This document shows, in pieces, positions 1-5,263 of a DNA stretch of 5,731 bases. The DNA is from an uncultured bacterium (GTDB lineage Bacteria; Patescibacteriota; Minisyncoccia; Phycocordibacterales; UBA9973): contig CAIVNB010000063.1 of NCBI GenBank assembly GCA_903907175.1, positions 1-5,731 of the forward strand, written 5' to 3'. The stretch's first letter is position 1, and each line of letters begins with the position of its first letter. A program made the translations under genes and the position numbers. The notes beneath the pieces are model-generated. The model had not been told where the DNA came from. It made no database searches and saw only the letters and a list, made by a program, of their open reading frames with translations.

Positions 1-50
1 AATGTGTTAAAGATACTAGTTCCTCCTTTTTTGTTAAAAATATTTATCAT
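1..50 (-). CDS. 5' end of an unidentified protein, cut by the window edge
   Basis: An ATG at 50-48 opens a frame that stays open to the window edge. The 16 complete codons read MINIFNKKGGTSIFNT, followed by a partial codon. The start lies 4 nt after the stop of the upstream small membrane protein (192-55), so translation may be coupled by termination and reinitiation. No Shine-Dalgarno sequence precedes this ATG; only A/T runs do. Oddly, the strongest Shine-Dalgarno-like string in the window (AAGGAGG, 28-22) lies inside the gene, at codons 8-10. The peptide is too short to identify, and no function is proposed. A start further downstream, outside the window or at a non-ATG codon, remains possible. 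Confidence 0.5.
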   Translation of the reverse strand, partial: MINIFNKKGGTSIFNT

Positions 51-54
51 TTTT

Positions 55-192
55 TTAAAAAACGCTACGAATTACATTCACAACCCAATCGAAAACAGTT
101 TTTGGTGAAATATGAAAAAAATAACTTAAAAGAAAAAGGGCTATAACGATTAGAATAATTGATTTCAGAAAACCATTTTGTTTATTTTTCAT
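55..192 (-). CDS. Small single-pass membrane protein, 45 residues, function unknown
   Basis: An ATG at 192-190 and a TAA at 57-55 enclose 45 codons. The N terminus is basic and polar (MKNKQNGFLKS). One strongly hydrophobic segment follows at about residues 12-26 (IILIVIALFLLSYFF). The tail after HISPKT, about residues 31-45, could form an amphipathic helix (TVFDWVVNVIRSVF). This is the pattern of a small inner-membrane protein with its N terminus in the cytoplasm. An in-frame TAG at 213-211 with no other ATG/GTG/TTG between makes this ATG the only ordinary start. An extended -10 promoter ends 6 nt before the ATG and there is no ribosome binding site, so the mRNA may be leaderless. It sits between a division-type peptidase and another gene on the same strand. 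A gene-free AT-rich spacer giving a chance ORF is possible, but the promoter placement, the membrane pattern and the filling of an otherwise 194-bp gap argue for a real gene. I do not recognise a named family. Confidence 0.66.
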   Translation of the reverse strand: MKNKQNGFLKSIILIVIALFLLSYFFHISPKTVFDWVVNVIRSVF

Positions 193-198
193 ATAAAT

Positions 199-207
199 AT
201 TATACCA
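199..207 (-). promoter_or_regulatory. Extended -10 promoter for the 45-residue membrane protein, leaderless geometry
   Basis: Read on the minus strand, TGG-TATAAT occupies 207-199: a perfect -10 hexamer with the TGn extension. Six bases (ATTTAT) separate it from the ATG at 192-190, so a normal start about 7 nt after the -10 would fall on the A of the ATG. There is no convincing -35 box, which an extended -10 promoter may not need. The motif is seen directly; promoter activity is inferred. Confidence 0.55.
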
Positions 208-229
208 AATCTAAATTAATATACTTAAT

Positions 230-238
230 ATTATAACA
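230..238 (-). promoter_or_regulatory. Second, upstream extended -10 element
   Basis: TGT-TATAAT on the minus strand (238-230) begins 7 bp after the stop of the M23 peptidase gene. It is another perfect -10 with a TGn extension, 31 bp upstream of the first. A transcript from it would start near 223 and carry a leader of about 31 nt without a Shine-Dalgarno site. It may be a second promoter for the small membrane protein and the next gene. In such AT-rich DNA a chance match is more likely than in balanced DNA. Confidence 0.35.
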
Positions 239-244
239 AATATT

Positions 245-1534
245 CTATTTTTTGTAAAGGGGTAAGTAATACATTGGATCTAAGTATGCATTAGTTGCAG
301 CAATTGGCATCGTATAAGAATGTCCTTCACAAGACTTACTAGGTACTGTTTCCATCCTAGCGGATGCGCTTGCGTAAACTGTGAGATGTAAATGTGGTCC
401 TGTAGTATGCCCTGTATTACCAGAATACCCTATTATGTCTCCCCTTTTTACTTTATCACCCACTGATACACCTACGAGAGAAAGATGGCCATAAGTAGTA
501 GACAAACCATTATTATGTTTAATAAAAATAAATTTTCCAAAAGAAGCATAAGGACAAGTAAGGTCTGTATCTCCTGTTCCTAAAACTATTCCGTCAGCTA
601 CTGCCATAACTTGCGTACCAACTGAAGCTCTAAAATCAACACCGCTATGAGATCCTGATGCGTATAAACGCGTAGAAGCAGAAGTTACTCCAAATAATTG
701 GGTAACATATACATTATCAAGGGGCCAAGATAAAACTCCTTTCGCAGGAAGTAGTGATGGGTCAAGTATGAATTTCAGTTGTGATTCATAGTCTCTTAGT
801 TCTTTTTCAAACGCTTCTTTTTTTGCTAATCTTTCTTTTAATAATTTCTGATAACTTGTTTCACTATTTTTTGTTTGTGCTAAAAGCTTTTTCTTTTCAA
901 CAGTATTTTGTTCAACAATTTTTTTCTGATCAGCAAGTTCTTTTTTTAATGCCAATAATTCATTTTTTGCATCTACAGTTTCCTTGCGAGTATCTTCTAA
1001 TTCTCCTTTTATTTGTTTTAATTCTATTATTTGTTCTCTTATTTTTTCTCTAATTGAAATGATGTTATCTATGTCATTCCATGCAGACGTAAAAGTCCCA
1101 TTTGATAAAATAGTTTCTAAAGTACTTTCTAATTCAAATTCATTTATATTTTTTATCCCACTTTTAATTGCACCTGTGTTGTTTGAAATTGAATTTTCTT
1201 TAATATTTATCTGTGAACCCAAGCTTTGTATTTTTAAATTAGTTTTTTCTATTTTTTTTTGAGTAAGTAAAATATCTGCTTCTAATTTTTTACGAGTTAT
1301 ATCTAATTGCTTTATTGAACCACTTAATGAATTTTTTTGTTTTCCAAGATTATCAAGCTCATTTTGATATTGTTTTATTTCTTGTTCTAGTTGAGTAATA
1401 TCAGTATTCTTTTGATTTATTTTTATATTTAAATCATCTGCTGTTTGAGCATAGGAAAAAACCATAGGGATTACAAGCAATAATCCAACTAAAATATAGC
1501 TAAATTGCCTTTTGTAAGCGTGATAAAGTCTCAT
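245..1534 (-). CDS. Secreted coiled-coil M23 (LytM) peptidoglycan endopeptidase, EnvC/PcsB-like layout
   Basis: This 429-residue protein probably cuts peptide cross-links in peptidoglycan outside the cytoplasmic membrane during division. Residues 1-29 form a signal peptide: a basic start (MRLYHAYKRQ), a hydrophobic core, then SYAQ, with likely cleavage after Ala29. A long coiled coil rich in Lys, Glu and Gln spans about 33-255, interrupted near 115-160. Residues 265-429 are the LytM domain. All zinc ligands are present, H296 and D300 (HSGVD) and H383 (HLH), as are catalytic histidines H350 (YGH) and H381, so it should be an active enzyme. EnvC itself is a degenerate activator, which this is not. 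The only two cysteines, C327 and C402, may form a disulfide. The first 35 bp overlap the end of gltX, and a weak AGG lies 5 nt before the ATG, suggesting cotranscription. Its coiled-coil layout resembles FtsEX-controlled hydrolases; that partner is inferred, not seen. Confidence 0.9.
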   Translation of the reverse strand: MRLYHAYKRQFSYILVGLLLVIPMVFSYAQTADDLNIKINQKNTDITQLEQEIKQYQNELDNLGKQKNSLSGSIKQLDITRKKLEADILLTQKKIEKTNLKIQSLGSQINIKENSISNNTGAIKSGIKNINEFELESTLETILSNGTFTSAWNDIDNIISIREKIREQIIELKQIKGELEDTRKETVDAKNELLALKKELADQKKIVEQNTVEKKKLLAQTKNSETSYQKLLKERLAKKEAFEKELRDYESQLKFILDPSLLPAKGVLSWPLDNVYVTQLFGVTSASTRLYASGSHSGVDFRASVGTQVMAVADGIVLGTGDTDLTCPYASFGKFIFIKHNNGLSTTYGHLSLVGVSVGDKVKRGDIIGYSGNTGHTTGPHLHLTVYASASARMETVPSKSCEGHSYTMPIAATNAYLDPMYYLPLYKK

Positions 1535-2915
1535 TTTTACCTAAAATCATAGCTATTACGAAAGGATCTGGTGATTTATCCAATCCTGATAATGCATATC
1601 GTACAGGATGCAATAATTCACCTCGACTGGGAAGACCATCGGCTATTTGCATTAAAGTAATTTTTACATTTTCAAAAGAGAAATCTTTTTCATCAATTTT
1701 TTGAAGTGCAGTGATAGCTTCTTTTAAATTAAGAGACGTTTTTTCAGGTGTAGTATTTTTAAAAATTAGTTTTTCTTTTGAATATTCTGGTTGTTTATAA
1801 AAAAAGTCTAACTCCCCTTCTGTAATCATTTTTTTTATATCTCCAAATTTAGAAATCCTCTCGGCAATAACTGGAACAAGTTTTTTGATTTTTAATTCTT
1901 CTGGCAACCATTCAAAAATTTTATTTTCTAATTCTTCATTTTCTAATTTTTTAATATATTCTTTATTTATCCAATCAAGTTTATCGTCATTCCATTGTGC
2001 TCCAGAATGTCCTATCCGAGAAATATCAAAAATATTTATTAATTCATCTTTTGTAAAGATTTCCTTATCATCTCCTGGGTTCCACCCAAGCAATGCCAAG
2101 AAGTTCATCATTGCTCCTGGCAAATATCCTTCTCGCTCATATTCTAGAACATCCTTCGCTCCATCGCGTTTCCCCAATTTTTTATTTCCATCTTTGCCCA
2201 TAATAGGTGGCAAAGTAGCAAACAGTGGTGGCTTGATGCCAAGTCCATCATAGAGAGAAAGATATTTTGGAACAGAAGAAATAAATTCTTGTCCACGCAT
2301 TACATGAGTTACTCCCATCTCTAAATCATCTATTACGTGTGCAAAGTTGTACGTTGGGTATCCATCACTTTTTATTAAAATAAAATCATCTAGCGCTTCA
2401 GGACCTGCAGACAAATCTCCATATACTTCATCGTGCCAATGATAACTTTTAATATCTCCCACTTTAAAACGAAGTGGCCTGGTACCATCCCATACTCCAA
2501 AAGTTATAGGACGATGTTCCCGAAAAAGAAATGCTTTTTTTTCTAATTCAGCTTTTTCACGAAATCCATCGATTTCTTCTTCGGTGTATGGATCAGGATA
2601 TGCTAATCCTTTTTCAATTAAAATTTGTGCGTATTTTTTATAAGATTCTAATCTTTGTGATTGTAAATAAGGAGCATTGGGCCCTCCTATGTCTGGCCCT
2701 TCGTCCCAATTTACACCTAACCACTTCAAAGATTTCATAATGTGGTCAATAGATCCTTCTACTTCTCTTGCCTTATCCGTATCTTCAATACGTAAAATAA
2801 AAGTACCTTTATTTTTCTTTGCCCAAAGATATGCATACAATGCCGTCCTCAAATTACCGACATGTATAAAACCGGTTGGTGATGGCGCAAATCGTGTAAT
2901 AATTTTCTGTTCCAT
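1500..2915 (-). CDS. gltX: Glutamyl-tRNA synthetase
   Basis: This class I synthetase charges tRNA with glutamate in the cytoplasm. Its 471 residues match the bacterial family length. The Rossmann-fold signature is FAPSPTGFIHVGN, with the HIGH-type motif HVGN at 18-21, followed by the typical LRIEDTDKAR (41-50). The second ATP-binding loop is KLGKRDGA (246-253), where most relatives have KLSKR. The C-terminal anticodon-binding domain includes LHPVRYALSG (435-444). The zinc-binding cysteines found in E. coli GltX are absent: the site reads YPDPY (106-110). The start is secure, because an in-frame TAA lies 9 nt upstream (2927-2925). An extended -10 ends 6 nt before the ATG and no ribosome binding site is seen, so the mRNA may be leaderless. 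The 3' end overlaps the M23 peptidase start by 35 bp, pointing to a two-gene unit. The sequence does not reveal whether it also charges tRNA-Gln. Confidence 0.97.
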   Translation of the reverse strand: MEQKIITRFAPSPTGFIHVGNLRTALYAYLWAKKNKGTFILRIEDTDKAREVEGSIDHIMKSLKWLGVNWDEGPDIGGPNAPYLQSQRLESYKKYAQILIEKGLAYPDPYTEEEIDGFREKAELEKKAFLFREHRPITFGVWDGTRPLRFKVGDIKSYHWHDEVYGDLSAGPEALDDFILIKSDGYPTYNFAHVIDDLEMGVTHVMRGQEFISSVPKYLSLYDGLGIKPPLFATLPPIMGKDGNKKLGKRDGAKDVLEYEREGYLPGAMMNFLALLGWNPGDDKEIFTKDELINIFDISRIGHSGAQWNDDKLDWINKEYIKKLENEELENKIFEWLPEELKIKKLVPVIAERISKFGDIKKMITEGELDFFYKQPEYSKEKLIFKNTTPEKTSLNLKEAITALQKIDEKDFSFENVKITLMQIADGLPSRGELLHPVRYALSGLDKSPDPFVIAMILGKNETLSRLQKAI

Positions 2916-2921
2916 TGTTCT

Positions 2922-2930
2922 ATTTTAACA
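2922..2930 (-). promoter_or_regulatory. Extended -10 promoter of gltX, leaderless geometry
   Basis: On the minus strand, TGT-TAAAAT at 2930-2922 matches a TGn-extended -10 with one mismatch from TATAAT. It ends exactly 6 nt (AGAACA) before the gltX ATG at 2915, the same distance as at the small membrane protein. A usual start point would coincide with the ATG. No clear -35 box is visible. It directly follows a probable terminator, which fits the start of a new transcription unit. Confidence 0.5.
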
Positions 2931-2961
2931 CAAAGAAAGCCCTTGGAGAAATTCCCCAAAG
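2931..2961 (-). terminator. Probable intrinsic terminator after murG
   Basis: In the minus-strand RNA, CUUUGGGG (2961-2954) can pair with CUCCAAGG (2948-2941) around a 5-nt AAUUU loop. The 8-bp stem includes two G-U wobbles. A U-rich but interrupted tail (CUUUCUUUG) follows. The wobble pairs become C-A mismatches in plus-strand RNA, so the hairpin suits minus-strand transcription. It begins 18 nt after the murG stop. The imperfect U-tract suggests partial termination. Confidence 0.45.
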
Positions 2962-2979
2962 AATTAAAAAAGAGAAAAT

Positions 2980-4113
2980 TTAACTATTTTCGTGAGATAA
3001 ACCAATGTCTATCAATTCTCTCGCGATTTTCTCTGCTCCACCTGGCCTATTGAATGCTTTTGCGCATTGTGCCATATGGTCTAAGATACGCTTATCCCCT
3101 ACTATTCTTTCAATTTCAGAACTTAAAATATTTGCTGTCATATTCATTTCTTCTATCACAGTACATGCTCCTGTTCTTGCGTAAGCAAAAGCATTTTTCT
3201 TTGCATGGTCTGCATTTGACTCAGTAAAAGGAACAAGAATTGATGGCACTCCCCAAGATGCAATTTCAAATAAAGTAGAGCCAGCCCGTGAGATGATAAT
3301 CGTTGCAGCTCCGGCTGCCATTTTCATCTGTAGTGGATTTAGGAAAGAGTATGCTAAATATCTCGACTTATTTTTATCATCGGCAAGCATTACACTTGAC
3401 CTATCGGCAACCAACTTAAAATTTCTAACACCTGTTTGGTGAATTATTTGATAATTTTTAATCAATCTTGGAATAGCATCAAGTATTGTATTATTTATAA
3501 GTTCTGCTCCTTGAGAACCTCCTAAAATAAAAATTACAGGCAATTGTGATTCTAATTTGAAATAATCTAATGCTTCTTTATGATTCCCTGGATATTCAAT
3601 CTCACGTCTGATAGGATGCCCCGTACAGGCAACTTTTTCTTTAGGGAAATAATCAACTGTTTCTTTAAAAGATATTGCAATTTTTTTTGCAAAATGTCCC
3701 GCCCATTCATTCACTCTGCCAGGAGCAGAGTCAGATTCGTGAATTATAACTGGAATATTTAAGATTCTAGCGGCAAATAATGTTGGGAAACTCGCGTATC
3801 CTCCTTTTCCAAAGACAACATCAGGATAAATTGTATATATTTTATAGATAGCATTTAAAACTCCAAAAAATGTTTTAAACATATCTGAAAAATTTTTGAG
3901 TGAAAAATAAGTTCTTAATTTACCAGAATTTATTTCCTCATACGCAATCCTATTCTCAAAAAGCGCCTCTTTGTCGTATGGGCTGTCCGAAATATAATAG
4001 AGCTTCACACCTAAAATCTTTTCTTTATCTATAATATTATTTACTTGCTCAGCAACAGCAATTATGGGGTAAAAATGTCCACCTGTTCCTCCTCCTGTAA
4101 AAACTATTTTCAT
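2980..4113 (-). CDS. murG: MurG, lipid II-forming N-acetylglucosaminyltransferase
   Basis: MurG transfers GlcNAc from UDP-GlcNAc to lipid I, giving lipid II, on the inner face of the cytoplasmic membrane. The 377 residues are slightly longer than the roughly 355 of E. coli. The N-terminal acceptor domain opens with the glycine loop GGGTGGHFYP (7-16), including H13, and has HESDSAPG (125-132), the counterpart of the usual HEQN-type motif. The donor domain has the second glycine loop GGSQG (198-202), then SRAGSTLFE (275-283) and GVPSILVPF (288-296). The following segment, ESNADHAKKNA (298-308), lacks the glutamine that most relatives have after DH or D. No Shine-Dalgarno site precedes the ATG. 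The 34-bp gap after ftsW is AT-rich with a tandem TATAAAG. It is probably cotranscribed with mraY and ftsW, ending at the hairpin beyond its stop. Confidence 0.96.
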   Translation of the reverse strand: MKIVFTGGGTGGHFYPIIAVAEQVNNIIDKEKILGVKLYYISDSPYDKEALFENRIAYEEINSGKLRTYFSLKNFSDMFKTFFGVLNAIYKIYTIYPDVVFGKGGYASFPTLFAARILNIPVIIHESDSAPGRVNEWAGHFAKKIAISFKETVDYFPKEKVACTGHPIRREIEYPGNHKEALDYFKLESQLPVIFILGGSQGAELINNTILDAIPRLIKNYQIIHQTGVRNFKLVADRSSVMLADDKNKSRYLAYSFLNPLQMKMAAGAATIIISRAGSTLFEIASWGVPSILVPFTESNADHAKKNAFAYARTGACTVIEEMNMTANILSSEIERIVGDKRILDHMAQCAKAFNRPGGAEKIARELIDIGLSHENS

Positions 4114-4147
4114 AATTAATTTTTAACTTTATACTTTATAAACTTTT

Positions 4148-5254
4148 TTATTCACTCTTTCGTTGGAATTTTGATATTTGAAGCACAACTCCTAATGCCA
4201 TAAGGTAAATCATAAGTGAAGTACCTCCTTGACTCATAAAAACTAACGGCACTCCAGTCAAAGGAATAACTCCAACAATAGAAGCAATGTTCATGAATGA
4301 TTGTGCTGTAATTAGTATAACAATTCCGCACACTAAAAGTCTACTAAAGAGGTCCGGAGAACGGTTCGCAATCCTAAGACCCCTCAAGGCAAAAAAAGAA
4401 TAAAGTAAAATTGTGAAAACAGTTCCTAGAAAACCCAGTTCTTCACCAAGTACAGCAAAAATAGAATCACCTTGCGGTTCAGGTAAATAATTAAATTTTT
4501 GAACACTTTGACCAAAACCACGACCAAATACTCCACCAGAACCAATAGCAATAAGAGATTGTTGTATTTGATAAGATGAACCACGCGGATCTGCTGATGG
4601 ATCAATAAAAGTTTTTACTCTACTTTGTAAATATGGTGTATAAAAAACTAAAACACTTAGCACAATAATTGATCCGAAGACTAACCCAAGAATGTATTTC
4701 ATCGGAACATTTGCAAAAAATATCATAGATAATCCTGTAACAATTATTAAAATAAGGCTTTTTGTGTCCGGTTGTTTAAGCAAAACGAGAGCTATGATAC
4801 CAAGCATCACAATCAAAGGTAAAATACTAAACTTAAAATCTTTTACTCTATTTTTTGCCCAAGAAAGCCATGCGGCAAAATAAATAATAAATCCAAATTT
4901 TAATAATTCTACAGGTTGGAAAGTTCCTAGAGGTCCTAGTTTTATCCATCTTTCTGCTCCTCCGTGGCTCCAACCTAACCCTGGGACAAAAACAAGGCCT
5001 GTGATAATAATTGATCCTAAAAAAATATATAAAGAATATTTTCGCCAAAATTTATAATCAATCTTAAAAGAAAAATACATACCAACAATGCCAATACCAA
5101 AACCCAAGACAAGTTGAGTGAAAAGAACATTATAAAAAATACTTTCATTTCTAGTTAAAAAACCAAGAGAAGCGGAAACAAACATCGCTATCCCTAAAGA
5201 AATTAAAAGAATTACAATCGTTAAAAAAAATTTATCTACTTTTTTTTCCTTCAT
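4148..5254 (-). CDS. ftsW: FtsW, SEDS-family peptidoglycan polymerase of the divisome
   Basis: FtsW polymerises lipid II into glycan strands at the septum, working with a class B penicillin-binding protein that is not in this window. The 368 residues form about ten membrane segments (roughly 8-30, 42-63, 73-92, 115-133, 142-160, 165-182, 186-206, 268-292, 303-325 and 333-360). SEDS landmarks are present: GAERWIKLGP (99-108), QPVELLK (113-119, usually QPSELAK), QPD (161-163), the extracellular loop YQIQQSLIAIGSGGVFGRG (228-246), and PEPQGDSIFAVLGEELG (258-274). D263 in that last motif aligns with the proposed catalytic aspartate of HTDFIF. The end has PLTGVPLVFMSQGGTSL (331-347). The start lies 9 nt after the mraY stop, with no ribosome binding site. 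Placement between mraY and murG favours FtsW over its paralogue RodA, although the sequence motifs alone do not fully separate them. Confidence 0.93.
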   Translation of the reverse strand: MKEKKVDKFFLTIVILLISLGIAMFVSASLGFLTRNESIFYNVLFTQLVLGFGIGIVGMYFSFKIDYKFWRKYSLYIFLGSIIITGLVFVPGLGWSHGGAERWIKLGPLGTFQPVELLKFGFIIYFAAWLSWAKNRVKDFKFSILPLIVMLGIIALVLLKQPDTKSLILIIVTGLSMIFFANVPMKYILGLVFGSIIVLSVLVFYTPYLQSRVKTFIDPSADPRGSSYQIQQSLIAIGSGGVFGRGFGQSVQKFNYLPEPQGDSIFAVLGEELGFLGTVFTILLYSFFALRGLRIANRSPDLFSRLLVCGIVILITAQSFMNIASIVGVIPLTGVPLVFMSQGGTSLMIYLMALGVVLQISKFQRKSE

Positions 5255-5263
5255 TAAAAAAAA

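Larger units (their letters stand above)
196..240 (-). repeat. Direct repeat of 14 bp around two -10 elements, plus a small inverted repeat between them
   Basis: TTTGTTATAATATT (240-227) and TTTGGTATAATATT (209-196) match at 13 of 14 positions and are offset by 31 bp, about three helical turns. Partly between and partly overlapping them is a perfect 6-bp inverted repeat, TAATAT/ATATTA, at 217-222 and 228-233 with a 5-nt spacer. This fills most of the 52-bp spacer between the M23 peptidase gene and the small membrane protein gene. The repeat could be a tandem promoter or an operator; it is also simple AT-rich sequence, so function is uncertain. Confidence 0.4.

Noticed and set aside
1252..1260. 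Homopolymer tracts (for example T runs near 1252-1260 and A/T runs near 5221-5263) as frameshift sites
   Set aside because: The frames read through correctly on both sides, and no alternative frame continues a domain.
781..1262. Plus-strand ORFs of 90 and 92 codons, very rich in Phe and Leu
   Set aside because: They are antisense to the Lys/Glu/Gln-rich coiled coil of the M23 gene; the T-rich complement naturally reads as Phe/Leu and mimics membrane proteins. No promoter or start signal is seen.
1885..2253. Plus-strand ORF of 122 codons opposite gltX
   Set aside because: It is fully inside the well-supported gltX on the other strand, with no recognisable domain.
2531..2928. Two plus-strand ORFs (69 and 83 codons) opposite the 5' part of gltX
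   Set aside because: They mirror the conserved GluRS N-terminal region and overlap each other; there is no start context or recognisable domain.
3580..3762. Plus-strand ORF of 60 codons opposite murG
   Set aside because: Antisense shadow of conserved MurG sequence, with no independent signal.
1500..4113. gltX beside murG as a D-glutamate or tRNA-dependent wall branching system
   Set aside because: No MurM/FemX-type transferase, MurI or MurD is present; adjacency alone does not support a joint pathway.
4127..4140. Tandem TATAAAG on the minus strand before murG as a promoter
   Set aside because: It lacks a TGn extension and -35 box, and the mraY-ftsW-murG spacing already explains expression by cotranscription. 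In AT-rich DNA such matches are common.
4692..5048. Plus-strand 63-codon and minus-strand 66-codon ORFs within ftsW
   Set aside because: Both lie inside conserved SEDS membrane segments in the wrong frame or strand.
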